NCBI GenBank assembly: GCA_023525715.1
Contig: CM042012.1
Coordinates: forward strand, 60,803,705-60,867,704
Direction of reading: 5' to 3'
From: Cichorium intybus
Taxonomy: Eukaryota > Streptophyta > Magnoliopsida > Asterales > Asteraceae
DNA: 64,000 bases
This document shows positions 1 through 10,717 of this stretch, one piece after another. The position numbers were made by a program, and so were the translations under genes. The notes beneath the pieces were generated by a model. It saw nothing but the letters and a program-made list of their open reading frames with translations, searched no databases and had not been told where the DNA came from. The number at the start of each line of letters is the position of its first letter. Position 1 is the stretch's first letter.

Positions 1-644
1 GTTGGTTATATGCCCATCGTTATAACAAGTTGGTAATATTACTATAAATAGTAGGGTCCTTTTGGGTTACACGCAAGAGACGATTTAGCTAAAAGAGATC
101 GAAAATAAACTTGAGGGGTTAAGTTTATTAATATATCAAAGTAAAGGTATATTAATTAGAAACTTAATGGTTAAGTTTATTAATATACCAAAGTAAAGGT
201 ATATTAATTAAGAAACTTAATAAGGATAAAGGACCAAAGTGAAATATCCACAAGGGAGGGGATAAGGATGAGGAGCACTATAAATACAACCCTAGATCTG
301 AGTTGTATAGGCTGCCAAAACCCTAATTTTCGTCACCCTCCTCCCACCCCTCGGTATACGGCCGATTTCTTTCAAAACCCTAAGTATTATGTGCTAAAAC
401 TTCAAGCAAAGGTATATACTACATCAACGGGTGCTGGATCGTTGTCTTGGGTGCGATTACATTAGAGGAGTTCTACTTTGGGCTCTCGTCATCCTAAGAA
501 GATCAGATCTGAGATCAAAAAAGGTATTTCTTGAACCCTCTTGATTTTACAGTTACAAAAGTGTGCATGATTCTATGATCCTGGTTGAATACGATTTTGA
601 TTTCTGTTTCTGCTGCGTTGTTTTTATGCTATCGTATTCCATCA
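1..644 (+). repeat. 5' LTR of Copia Y
   Basis: It matches 19943-20505 almost base for base: seven substitutions by eye in 563 aligned bases. It carries one 82-bp segment (20-101) that the 3' LTR lacks, and ATCG borders this segment on both sides. The LTR is one base short because the window starts inside it. A TATA-like tataaatac lies at 280-288. Confidence 0.93.
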
Positions 645-645
645 G

Positions 646-658
646 TGGTATCAGAGCC
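646..658 (+). other. Primer binding site, tRNA-iMet type
   Basis: TGGTATCAGAGCC follows the LTR end by one base. It is the usual complement of the plant initiator tRNA-Met 3' end and fixes the LTR boundary at 644. Confidence 0.95.
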
Positions 659-744
659 ACTTTATCATGATTTTGTACTGTTTAGATTCGATTAGATATG
701 TTAAAAATCGTTTTTTTCTTTGAATTATCGAATCTGTCGACGTC

Positions 745-904
745 CGCGCCGCGGTTCTTGAATGGTCGCGTCGCGGTCTTCTATACAGTTACGATCATTA
801 GGGTTTTGCCGCGTCGCGTTTCCTAGTGTTCCGCATCGCGTCGTTCTTGTGATGATCGTGTTCTGTTGATTACCGCGTCGCGTTTTCTAGTGTTCCGCGT
901 CGCG
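745..904. promoter_or_regulatory. Three pairs of CGCGNCGCG boxes in the Y leader
   Basis: Six copies of a nine-base self-complementary box start at 745, 767, 810, 832, 874 and 896. Within each pair the start-to-start distance is exactly 22 bp; the pairs are 42-43 bp apart. Five of the six match CGCGNCGCG perfectly, and the fourth (832) has CGCATCGCG. They lie in the transcribed leader, just after the primer site. Spacer bases are AT-rich and vary. The function is unknown. Confidence 0.8.
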
Positions 905-2166
905 ACGGTCGTTTTTTGAAATCAGATTTCTTGTTATAAAATTGTGATTTTAGTATTGTATGATTGTTTAGATTAATGATTGACATTGAATGCTTGCATG
1001 CTCAATATGATTAATAGCTAAACACAAAGTTTAAAATGCTTCAAAATTTAATGGATGATTGTTTAAATTAATTATTAACACTGCATCCTTGCGTGTTTAA
1101 TAGAATTAATAGTTAAACATAATTTTCAAAGAATACTTAAAATTTTAAATGATATATATATTAGAATTGTATCTATATGTATAACTTAAAATAAAAACAT
1201 TGGTCAGACCGTGACTAGGCTCACCTACTCTAAATGTGTAGAAGGTTGAAGGAGGTCTCTTTGATTCCTAATGAGGTCGATTTTAAACAGCATTCATTGC
1301 TTACCACCCTCACTGCCTGTCACATTTTATCGAGTGGAGTTACCGAAAGGGTTTGATATGACAGTGTTTCAAGATAAAAGTATTACTGAAAATACACAAG
1401 TAAGAAAATTTGTTAAAAGTTAATAGTTTTTTCAAAAGTAAATTGTCATTTCAAACCGGTTTTAAATGTTTAAATTGACCATTTTTGCCAATTAAAAGGT
1501 TAAAGTGTTTTAACAAGAATGATATATGCAAAACTAGGTTGTTAAAAGTTGTTGACATGTTTTAAAATTATTGGCAATTGTAAGACGGATTTTAAAAGTT
1601 TAGAAGACCATTTTGCCAAAAAGAAAGTTAAAATGTTTTAACTTAACAAAACGAAATCCTGTTTTATGAAAATGTGAATCTCATGCTACCCACAAAGAAC
1701 CACACATTTAACCGGGCCCTTCCGGCGTGGGAAGTGCTATAGCCAACGCGTCGGATTGGACTCGGCCAAAATGATGTGATACTCGCGATAACTCATGAAT
1801 CATGGGCCGGGTGTCACGTGGGTCTTCGTGGTCGATTAACCATCCAAACTCGTGATCCGCGGCATACCCGTCACGAGAGAGAGGATGAGCATGATGGGAT
1901 TAAACATGCCATTGATCAGATTCAATGAATCCCAAAAGATCTAGAAGCTTCATAGAGATTGAAGTTGGCAAAAGAGTATTCCCTACCTAAATAACTTCTG
2001 GGGTGACTACGGCATACCTCTTCACCACCAAAAGCGAAATATGGATTCTAGCCTTAAGTGAAATAATTTTATGGGTAGTTAATTTATTAAAGGATAATCA
2101 AACTAAACAAAACTCTATTTTAGATGTCAACCAAAGAAAGTTTGAAAGTTACAAGTTTTTTTTTAC
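905..2166 (+). other. Untranslated leader of Y, no gene seen
   Basis: AT-rich sequence with no supported ORF. The stretch 1681-1900 is more GC-rich and includes several CACGTG/CGTGA-like strings. I see no conserved RNA or protein signal. Confidence 0.6.
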
Positions 2167-2810
2167 TGCGTGGCTTCCTGGATCAAAGTAAGTTCAACGG
2201 CATAGATTATGCGTGTTGGTTCCAGAACTTGAGAAGAGTACTCAATGTCGAGGGAAATTTTATATGATTAAGGAACAAGATCCTATGGATTATCCAGCCT
2301 GATCCACTAGTACTGAAATAGACGGTCAATCATCTTAGACGTCTAAATGATTCAAATAAGGTTGCTCGTTTCATGTTAGACACTATGATTCCCGAGCTTC
2401 AAAGAAGATTGTGGGGTCTTGGTGCTTTGACATGATTAACCGGCTTAAGGACATGATCCAAGAGCAGGTTAAATGGGAACGATTCGAAGTCATGAAAGAA
2501 TTATTTGGATGTAGGCTGTTACTAGGATGGAGAGTCAATACCCATATGTTTAGCATAAGAGGGTACATTGACCAAATGTGGAGGTTGGGATTTCCAACAA
2601 GTCAGGAGTTAGTCACGGACATTGTCCTTAACTCGCTGACTAGTTCTTATGATTAGTTCATTCTGGACTTCATTATATAGAACTTAAAAGGACCCTTCGA
2701 GAGATTACATAGCATGTTGAGGAAAGTAGAACTTTACATGGCTAGGGAATCCAACACCACAGTTACTAAAGGAGGTGTCAAAAGGAAAAGGACAAACCCT
2801 ACCAAGGGAA
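2167..2810 (+). pseudogene. gag: Degenerate Copia gag of Y
   Basis: Three reading frames together give a Copia Gag (UBN2 type) pattern. A segment near 2170-2260 resembles the N-terminal KFNG...Y..W...LR motif. The 81-codon frame 2411-2656 holds the helical core with the motifs GYID, LGFP and SQELVTD, ending LTSSYD. Remnants of the region before the zinc knuckle run to about 2810. Several frameshifts and stops prevent any full product. In an intact element Gag would form the cytoplasmic particle that packages element RNA. I cannot see a zinc knuckle. Confidence 0.6.
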
Positions 2811-3399
2811 TGATTTTCCTAAAGAAACCTCAATACTGAAATCCTGAGGAAGATTTTGTTTCCACTGAAAGGATGTGGGACATGGAAGGCATAAATGCTC
2901 AAGATATCTGACGCAATAGAAGTAGTTGCAAGCCAAAGAGTATGGCACTTCAGGTATATTTGTAATTCCATAAGTGCTTTGCTTATGACCAGTATTGCCA
3001 TTTTAATGGGCAGAGACTGGAATAAAGCAGAGGTACAAACTATGGAGAGCTGGATCGAATCATGGACTACAAGCAGCTTGCTTTCATCCATAGGCTTAGG
3101 AACCAACTTCTCTATAGTGTTTTAGTTTATGGTTTTGCAATTTGAAGATTGTTGATGTGAACATTGTTTCATCAGATGGTTTTGACTTGGTTTAAATAAA
3201 GGTTTTTTAAATAAAAGTTATTTTAAAAGTTATTTTGGAACAAAGTTATGGTCATTACATCTATGAGAACTGGTTCACAACAATAGTTCGAAAAGATTGA
3301 TTCAAGAGAATCCAAATATTTGGATTAATGGTATGAGTGGAATTGTCTGGTTTTGTAAACTTGAAAGAAGCTACCAGAACTCTAGATGGATAGGATTCT

Positions 3400-4322
3400 G
3401 GAGATCATTTGACTGAAAGTCTTATGATAACTGCTATTCTTGTCTACATAGAGAGATAACTATGCACTGCTCACAAGTTATTGTCGGCAAAGGCTGAGAA
3501 TCTGTTGGACCTTGTACATCTAATGTATTTGGACCGTTCAGTTTATCCACTAAACCGTTTAAAATACTCTATGGAGTTTGAAACCTATATGGTGTTCAGT
3601 ACTTCAAGAACAGAGTATTGAATCAAATGAGCAAAGGATGAGGATTCTAAATCCAAGTGCGGATAAAGAGTTTCTTAGTCAAAGATTATACAATCATCTA
3701 ATGGACTGTGAAAATTTTTTTAACAGTCAAATCCAGTTAGAACGCCACGAGCATCGTATGGTGTGTCTGAGTTATAATCGAACATAAAGGTTCGACTTAT
3801 GATGGATTGTATTATGCTTCCAATCTATGTCTGAGGTTAAACCTTAGAGACAATAGAGTCCTAACTCTTGCACAACCACAAAAGGTTCTACAAACACTTT
3901 CTGAGAAATATGGAGTGTAGATGTTTCTTTACTAGCATATTTAGAAATTTGGGGTCTTGAGACTTACGGTTTACCGTGTAGCTCAGAGGACTCCGATTAA
4001 CAGAAGTGTTATTCCACTAGAATACTTGGATATAATAAGCATTTTGACAATAGTATGATGTTGTATAAATGGCAGTCTTCTATGATAGGAAGCTGGTATT
4101 CAAGAAATCAGTGGGCGCCTGACTGATCTTGATGAGACTCAAAGGATCAAAGAGCCTGATGTTGGCACTAGCACTCAACCAGAGGTAGTAAAACCTGTTG
4201 AGACTCAGTAAGAGTTTGCTGAGGAATCTGACATAACTCCATCTCCTGTTCGAGAAACTGATAAATGACGTCATACACCTGGTTTTCATGAATTACATGA
4301 TGACGAAGGTGATGAATGTCTG
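3400..4322 (+). pseudogene. Degenerate integrase and hinge of Copia Y
   Basis: Short in-frame scraps suggest the GAG-pre-integrase and integrase parts of a Copia pol. Around 3487-3530 there is a string like KAENLLDLVH, which in relatives precedes the first catalytic Asp. The hinge before RT is recognisable at about 4080-4320. Stops are dense in every frame and the region is shortened, so no catalytic triad can be read. The assignment rests on order and short similarities, and is moderate. Confidence 0.45.
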
Positions 4323-4916
4323 GTGGATCATTGTGACCCTACCAATTATCGGAAGTCTTGGCAGGCCCCTTGGGTTGCCTTAAGGAAAGAGATGATGGAG
4401 AGAGAGATGAAATCCATGTATGATAACCAAGTTTGGAACCTGGTTGATCAAACACCTGGCCTTAAAACAGTTGGGTGTAAATGGGTCTTCAAGAAGAAGA
4501 CAAACGTGGATGGAAAGGTACACACATACAAAGCCAGACTGATGGCAAAGGGTTATACTCAAACCCAAGGGGTTGATTATGAGGAAACTTTTTCACCAGT
4601 GGCGATGATTAAATATATTAGGATATTGTTTGCCATCGCAACATTTTGTGACTACGAAATATGGCAAATGGATGTAAAAACCGCTTTCCTTAACGGAAAA
4701 CTTTTAGAGGATGTGTGTATGACACAACTAGAGGGTTTTGTACAGTCCAAATATCCCAATAGAGTGTGTAAACTTGTGAAGTCGATTTATGGACTCAAAC
4801 AAGCATCTCGCAGCTGGAATCTCTGCTTCGATGAGAAAATCAAAGAGTTTGGATTTTCGAGAAGTGAAGATGAGCCATGTGTATATGTCAGAGCTAGTAG
4901 GAGCATTGAAGTCTAA
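4323..4916 (+). pseudogene. pol: Copia reverse transcriptase, N-terminal half (Y)
   Basis: A 197-codon open frame with a clear Copia RT beginning: the W.LV motif, KWVFKKK, KARLMAKGYTQ, GVDYEETFSPVA, QMDVKTAFLNG and YGLKQASRSW follow in the expected order. In an active element RT copies the RNA into DNA in the particle. The frame ends just before the catalytic YVDD box. That part is degraded and lies in the tandem duplication at 4885-5316, where YVDD seems replaced by YADS-like residues. The product would be inactive. It is the best-preserved coding piece of Y. Confidence 0.85.
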
Positions 4917-5316
4917 CCTATGTCGTACACAGATAGCAAAGTTCTCATGTAAATGTCCCTATCTCGAGAAATATGAAATAAATGAGAATTGCTATGCTAT
5001 AAATGACACAGGAGAGACTTAGTGCGCAAGAAGAATTTGATCTATGGAGATATAATTAAGTGCTTCATAGGGATTTGGGAAATAAAAGTGAACTATGTAA
5101 ATGTCAGTGCTAGTGGGAGCACTGAAGTTCAACCTATGTTGTATGCAGATAGCAAAGTTCTCATGTAAACGTCCCTATATCGAGAAATCATAAATAAATG
5201 AGAATTGCTGTGCTACAAATGACATAGGAGTGACCTATTGCATATGAAGCATCATGATCTATGGAGATAGAACTAAGTGCTTCAAAAGGATAAGCTAGAG
5301 TACATGAGCAGACGGA
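4885..5316 (+). repeat. Imperfect tandem duplication across the Y RT active-site region
   Basis: The segment starting at 4885 (ATGTCAG-AGCTAGTAGGAGC) recurs from 5101 with an offset near 216 bp. It shares the string GATAGCAAAGTTCTCATGTAAA and more. The two copies differ by scattered substitutions, so the duplication is old. It covers the region where the RT catalytic motif should be. Confidence 0.75.
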
Positions 5317-5322
5317 TCTAGA

Positions 5323-5327
5323 GATAC
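5323..5327. other. Left target-site duplication GATAC of Athila A
   Basis: GATAC directly before the TGACA end of the left LTR matches 18561-18565 after the right LTR. Confidence 0.95.
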
Positions 5328-6433
5328 TGACACGCGCAGAGGTCGTCGTGCGGTAAAAAATAAGAGAAAACATAACACACACTAGTATAGTGGTAGTCAG
5401 GGTCGATCTATAGGAGCTTCGTGGTTAAACTAGATGAGAGATTACCAACTAATAGTGTCACAGCTATAGTCGGAGGACCTGGTTTCTATTTTCCTAATCA
5501 CTAGCAAATGAGACAAGAATCAAACACTCAAGCCAAGCTAAGCTATGTCCAAATGACATAGTTACTTTCTGAACTCAGAAGTACATCTCTGAATCAGAAG
5601 CAATTGAAGGCATCCAACTAGCAAAACCAAGCACAGCATAAACTAGCTAATAACTAAAGTTCTACTTGAACAATTACTAGCTAAGATTTAATGTTAAACC
5701 TAACCAAGTTAGCTACTGTTTTCAGCAAAGGAAAACAGCCCCAACCGAGTCACAAACACAATCCAATCACAAACAAACAAACAAAACACAAACAAGCATT
5801 CAAAATACCGAAAAACCAATATTAAATGTAACCGAATGATTTCATTCACCAAAACCAATATCCAACATCTAATCAGTAACCAAAATGTTTCAAAATCAGA
5901 AACCTAAGTGCTCAAAGTCAGTGGTTGTCACTCCCAAAGACTTTAGCTACAAAACTACTTTCTACTGAAATGAAATTAAATCAAAAACATAAAATACCAA
6001 TTGTGAGCTTGCTGAAATGAAATCCTGGAGTCAAAGAGCTTCTAGGTCGATGTTTACACCCGGTCTTTGCTAGGGTTTTCGGCTGGAAATGCCTCTATTT
6101 ATAGTTGCAAATTTCCCGTGACCGCGCCGCGCAGAAATGAAATCTGCGGCGCGCGTGCTTATCCGATCCCCGTTTTTTCGTCATTTAGATGTGTTCCACC
6201 GCCTTAAGCCCGCGTCGCGCGTGGTGGATTCCCGCGGCGCGCGTACGAGTTCTCTTGATTTCCCTTTCCTTCCCAACTTCTTCCTTTTGCACGCTTTTAG
6301 TCCCTATTTCTATTCTTTTTCTCCAGACAAGTCCTGGCACGAAAAGTGAGAATACCCAGGCATATTTGATATAATTTTATCAAGAACAGGGCTCAACAAC
6401 GCCTAAAATACTTGATATCACTAGGCGTTGTCA
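5328..6433 (-). repeat. 3' LTR of Athila A
   Basis: 1106 bp, the same length as 17455-18560. By eye about 26 substitutions separate the two, roughly 2.4 percent. It ends TGACA/TGTCA. On the minus strand a TATA box lies at 6095-6103. Confidence 0.95.
6095..6241 (-). promoter_or_regulatory. LTR promoter: two CGCG box pairs plus TATA box (A, 3' LTR)
   Basis: Boxes start at 6123 (CGCGCCGCG), 6145 (TGCGGCGCG), 6211 (CGCGTCGCG) and 6233 (CGCGGCGCG). They form two pairs with 22-bp spacing, 66 bp apart. On the minus strand they lie upstream of TATAAATAG (6095-6103), with 19 bases between the nearest box and TATA. The same layout occurs in the LTRs of C and D. Confidence 0.75.
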
Positions 6434-7700
6434 AACACCCCACACTTGTGCCTTGCTTGTCCCCAAGCAAGAGAGTTTTTAACAAATTATAATAAAGAAT
6501 CAAACAATTTCTGACTGTGTTCAGTTTCAAAGTTTATTGCTCTTTTGAGTTAGAGTGGAATAGTTCGCGAAAACATGATTGAGTTGTTCCTTGGAATTCA
6601 TGGCTTTCTAGAGAACTCTTGATTACAAACTTTCTGTCCACAATGAAGTGTACTTACTCATTCAGATTCTAAAGGCCATTAAGGAATTGTCCATGACTTT
6701 CGATGTTGTCCGTGTAACGAGCTTTCAGAAATACCATCCCAAACCAGACGATCTTAGGTGGTAAGGTGCGTAAGGTCCACCCATTTTAGACCTACCGGCT
6801 CGAACAACAAAGGCCACAGATTGACTTTTCCTTCCTAAATTCCAATCCTAAAACAGCTCAATCTTCTAAACTCGTAAAACTCAACTTATTTGACTAAACT
6901 ACTAGCATGATCACAACTAAATGGTATTTCTCGAAAAATACTAATGCTATCACAATCACAAACCATTCATTTCAAAATTGTAATTCATTAAAAATTTTGA
7001 AAAATATTGCTAAAAATTTTGAAAAGTTGATCATTTCTGCAAAAAATTTCAAAAAAAAAAAAAAAAAAAATCTCTTTCGACCGTCCACACCCCACACTTA
7101 AACCGTACAGCGCCCCCGTTGTACAAAAATTATTTCAAAACAAGGGAGAAAGAGTTACCCCTTTTTGGACGGTAGTTGCGTACAGAAGGATCCTCAATTT
7201 CATATGCTGGAGTTGTAGCGCTACAGTGAGCACGCCGGTGGTCGAGACAAGTGGAGGGGGCACTGTGACCCCACACTTGTCTGAGACAACTCCTTCTCAA
7301 ATTGGTATATCATGCATAACTTAACAAACACATTAAAAACACACGACAAATAAAACACAAAATATACAAATGTATGTGTTGTGGATGACCGCGGCGCGTA
7401 ATTGAAGGATGCCCGTCGTGGTAATTTCGTGAGATTAAAACAGCATCAAATGAGAAATGACTGCGTCGCGCTATATATGGACACTGCGGCGCGGTAATTT
7501 CAGCAGATTTATCCAAATTTCAAATCTCACAAGAAACAATTCAACACACTAAAACCATTGTTTTATTATTAATTTCTAATGCCTACAAGAAGCTTATTAT
7601 CCTAACCAACTTCTTAAAAAACAAATCTCTAAGCTAATCCTAAAAAAAATGCAAAACAAAATGTTCTAAAAAGAAATCAAAATAATTACATCCATCCTTT
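6434..7700 (-). other. 3' untranslated region of Athila A with polypurine-like repeats
   Basis: No gene seen. On the minus strand AAGTGTGGGGT occurs at 7268-7278, at 7089-7099, and at 6437-6447 next to the LTR, where it is the expected polypurine tract. CGCG boxes start at 7390, 7412 (two mismatches), 7462 and 7485. A poly-A run lies at about 7050-7071. The corresponding part of C is 43208-44229. Confidence 0.75.
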
Positions 7701-9003
7701 TCAATTGTGCGCAGTATCATCATAATCATCTTCATCTTCTTTAGGATCCTCCTCCATGGGCTCCTCTTCTTCTTCTCTGATAGTCGGCTGAGGTCTTGGT
7801 GGGACACACTTTTGCTTTGCCATGAGGGCAATCATGCAGTCTGCTAACCACATGAGCTGCGTCTGTGTATTCTCTGTTCGTCTGTTAACCTCCTGTGCTA
7901 CAATCGACTGTAACTGGTGTTCCCTCGTATGATCCTGCAAAGCCTTTTTAACATCCTTCACTTCGTCGGCCAAGTACCGCGATTCCATGGTGGCTAGGGA
8001 AAGTCCTCGGGGTGGATGAATAGTCACCCGTGGTCGCTTCTTGGAAGTGGATGGCTCGGTCTTCAACACCGGAAATGGGGCTCGCTCAGTTGCGGTAACC
8101 CCGTCGTCGACATAAATCACATCCCGAGAAATGGTAATCGGCGGGCTGAAAGGAACTGGCTGAACAACCGTCATCCCACGGGTAGTGTACTCAGATAGCA
8201 AACCATAAGATCGGGCTAGGTTCATCACATAATGTCCCCCACCGAGGGCAATTTGCTTCAGTGGCTCGTCCGTGATCTGTTTGAAGTAATCGGCCGCAAA
8301 GTATGGCATGTTGCATGTCTGAAGCATTCGTGACAGACACCACATAAGATGCAACTCACGTGGTAACACCCGATCCTCGTCCGCACGAGGCCAAACCATG
8401 GTTGATATCAACCGATGTAGCATGCGATGCGATGGAAGATGCATCAGTCCCTCGCGCACAGTATTCTCATGATACCGCGTGGATGATATAGTGCTCCAGT
8501 AGTCAGCAGGAGAGAATGAGTCATCAGCCTCATAGTTAGCCCGTCGATGGAAGGTGGCGAACCCTGGTGCCTCTGATCCTTCCTCAGTGTACAACCCGAT
8601 GCGATAGCCAAATTCTCGTAAGCTGCAGCTTCGGTTGTGATTACCCAACCGGAACTGCACCATCTCTTCCATATCCATTCCCAGCGGCTGACGATCAAAC
8701 TGGTAGCTTGCAAGAAATTGCAAGAATACCTCCCGAATGGGCCCTTCCATGTGAACAATGTTATCGATGGCTCGACAAGTGTAAGTAAGCTTGCCTTTGT
8801 CGTATCCCCTTGAACCAGCCAATATTGCAAGTGTTCCATAATCCCTATTCCTCGGTCAACTGCCAGTTGACCGGCCGGGCGGGGAGGATTCGTTTTTGTT
8901 GTTGAATTGATCTACGATTGTAGAAACTGTAGGCGCGTGTTCTTCCCACTTCCGTGGCCAAAGAATTCCAGTCGATGGATTCAGAACTGCCTGAAGAAGA
9001 CAT
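7701..9003 (-). pseudogene. Athila third ORF (A), post-pol protein of unknown function
   Basis: A 373-codon open frame (8822 to 7701) lies where Athila elements carry a third, 'env-like' ORF. Its core motifs FRLG...SLREFGYRIGLYTEE and later LARSYGLL match the third ORF of C, so the family assignment is mutual; it looks like the Athila ORF-1-type family. The C-terminal third holds a probable coiled coil and a very acidic tail. I see no signal peptide or membrane segment, which argues against an envelope function. An upstream in-frame-like start at 9003 opens 52 codons ending in TAG at 8845-8847, and a frame change near 8800 follows, so the N-terminus is broken. The start at 9003 lies 5 bases after a likely splice acceptor. 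Confidence 0.75.
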
Positions 9004-9008
9004 TGTAC

Positions 9009-9654
9009 CTGCGAAATCACAGAAACTGAAAAATTACTGCACTGTTCTGACGTTCGACGCGGCGCGCACGTGACAACCCGCGACGCGCTGGATGAATATT
9101 CAAACTCAGCGTCGCGGACTGGACATGCGCGGCGCGGCGAACGATTTTAGTCAAGAAAATTCACTCAATCTGTCAATCGAAGTCCAATTTTCTTAATCTG
9201 ACACTTGGGTTTCGCGCAATACAATACTATAATCCTAATTCAGCAATCAATTTGAGCGATTAAACATAACATTGTGGATTACAGTAGCATCTAGTAAGTT
9301 TCAAGACTTCTAAAACTAAGAGAGAGAGAGAATCAATACTTACTTGGATTTTTGTGAATGAAAGATGAATGCAGTCGTTGGATTGATTGGAGGGTTGAAA
9401 CACGGTGAGGAGAATCAAGATTTTCCGCAAATTATTTATATGCAATGTGGGAATTTGAATGATTATCAAAAAGCTCTGTTTAAGTGATTATCTTTAATTT
9501 CAAATTAAGATAAGACCGCGGCGCGGGAAGCTTCTATCCGCGTCGCGTATAAAAATCTGATTTTAATTATAATCGCGAAAACTTGATACGCGCAGCGCGG
9601 TTTCTAAGATCCCGCGTCGCGGTATTGTAAATTTACCAAAATGACCCCACACTT
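9009..9654 (-). promoter_or_regulatory. Putative internal promoter and 5' intron for the Athila A third ORF
   Basis: In minus-strand order: a polypurine-like AAGTGTGGGGT (9654-9644); CGCG boxes starting at 9613, 9591 (variant), 9539 and 9517; a TATA-like TATAAATAA (9440-9432); a GTAAGT donor at 9343; and a TTTCGCAG acceptor ending at 9009. The implied intron is 335 nt and contains four more boxes (9058, 9079, 9108, 9128). The start codon follows at 9003. Element C has the same series at 41412-42034. Splicing is predicted, not shown. Confidence 0.55.
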
Positions 9655-9729
9655 TCCTTTTTCTGACCGTGATCAAAAATTGGATGTAATTCATTGAATA
9701 TTAGAAACATATGTAATTATACAATGATG

Positions 9730-9785
9730 ATCGGGTTGCCTCCCGTCAAGCGCTAAGTTTAACGTCTTCAGCCAGACGTGCACTT
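9730..9785 (-). other. Conserved pol/third-ORF junction of Athila
   Basis: The minus strand reads GTCTGGCTGAAGACGTTAAA, then TTAGCGCTT and GGGAGGCAACCC. The same series is at 41284-41330 in C, although pol is missing there. GGG...CCC could form a short hairpin. The role is unknown. Confidence 0.7.
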
Positions 9786-9791
9786 ACCTGA

Positions 9792-10717
9792 TTATGTCGC
9801 GTATGTTGGAATCTCTGCTATGAGTTCGACTGTCTCTACCTCTAGTTTCTGGAACGTACCTGTGGTGATGTATGGTTTGAGTCTATGGCCATTGACCTTA
9901 AATGGTTGCCCACCCTTCAAATCCTGGATTTCGACTGCACCGTAATCTGTAATGCTAATCACTTCATATGGACGGTTTCATTTGCTTCTCAGTTTCCCAG
10001 GGAACATCTTCAGTCTTGAATTATACAGCCATACTTTTTGTCCAACTTCAAAGACTTTCAGTCGCAGCTTTGCATCATGATATCGCTTCATCTTTGATTT
10101 GTAGGTGGCTGCGTTCTCATATGCTTCGTCTCGTAGTTCTTCTAATTCAGACAACTGAAGTTTCCTTTCCTTCCCAGCATCAGTATAGTCGATGTTAACC
10201 TTCTTGATGGCCCAAAGGGCACGATTGGCAATCTCCACTGGTAAATGACATCCTTTTCCATAACCCAACCGATATGGAGTAGTCCCGATTGGTGTTTTGT
10301 ACGCGGTTCGATACGCCCATAATGCGTCATCTAGCCTTAGTGACCAGTCCTTTCTATCAGTCTTGACAGTTTTCTGAAGGATCTCTTTGATTTGCCTATT
10401 GGATACCTCCACTTGGTCGCTTGTCTGTGGATGATACGGCGTTGCAATGCGATGATTCACCCCATAGTGTTTCAGCAGCCTTCCGAATTTGAAAATTTTG
10501 AAATGCGATCCTCCGTCGCTAATGATCACTCTGGGGACCCCATGCCTAGTGAATATATTTTTCTTCACAAATTTGCAGACCACGTGATGATCAGATGTGC
10601 GAGTTGCTTCGGCCTCAATCCATTTTGAGACATAATCCACTGCCACCAAAATGTAAACATATCCATGTGATGTGGGGAATGGGCCCATAAAATCGATTCC
10701 CCAGACATCAAAAATGT
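9792..10717 (-). pseudogene. pol: Athila A integrase, third copy with the true C-terminus
   Basis: This is the integrase catalytic core and C-terminal part nearest the original end of pol. The core shows GPFPTSHGYVYILVAVDYVSKW, SDGGSHF and a Glu in QVEVSNRQ, the usual D,D,E positions. The GQVE motif has an Asp in place of Gly here (SDQVEV), unlike the other copies. The frame hits TGA at 9978-9980 where relatives have Trp; coding similarity continues to a TAA at 9792-9794. It joins a scrambled 48-bp patch at 10718-10764. In an active element integrase joins cDNA to host DNA in the nucleus. Confidence 0.8.

Noticed and set aside
268..465. 65-codon frame in the Y LTR (also 20129-20326)
   Set aside because: It spans the likely TATA box and transcription start of the LTR, and has no domain; conservation follows from the LTR copies.
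646..658. tRNA gene fragment
   Set aside because: The string is the LTR primer binding site; no cloverleaf surrounds it. The same applies at 21633, 36668 and 58185.
7050..7071. Poly-A run as the tail of a SINE, LINE or processed pseudogene
   Set aside because: It lies within the Athila 3' untranslated part; C has a T/A-rich run at the matching place, and no retroposon body or duplication is seen.
8016..8198. Plus-strand open frames across the third ORF of A, and similar frames over 9968-15747
   Set aside because: They run opposite to recognisable Athila coding sequence and show no domain; they are shadows.
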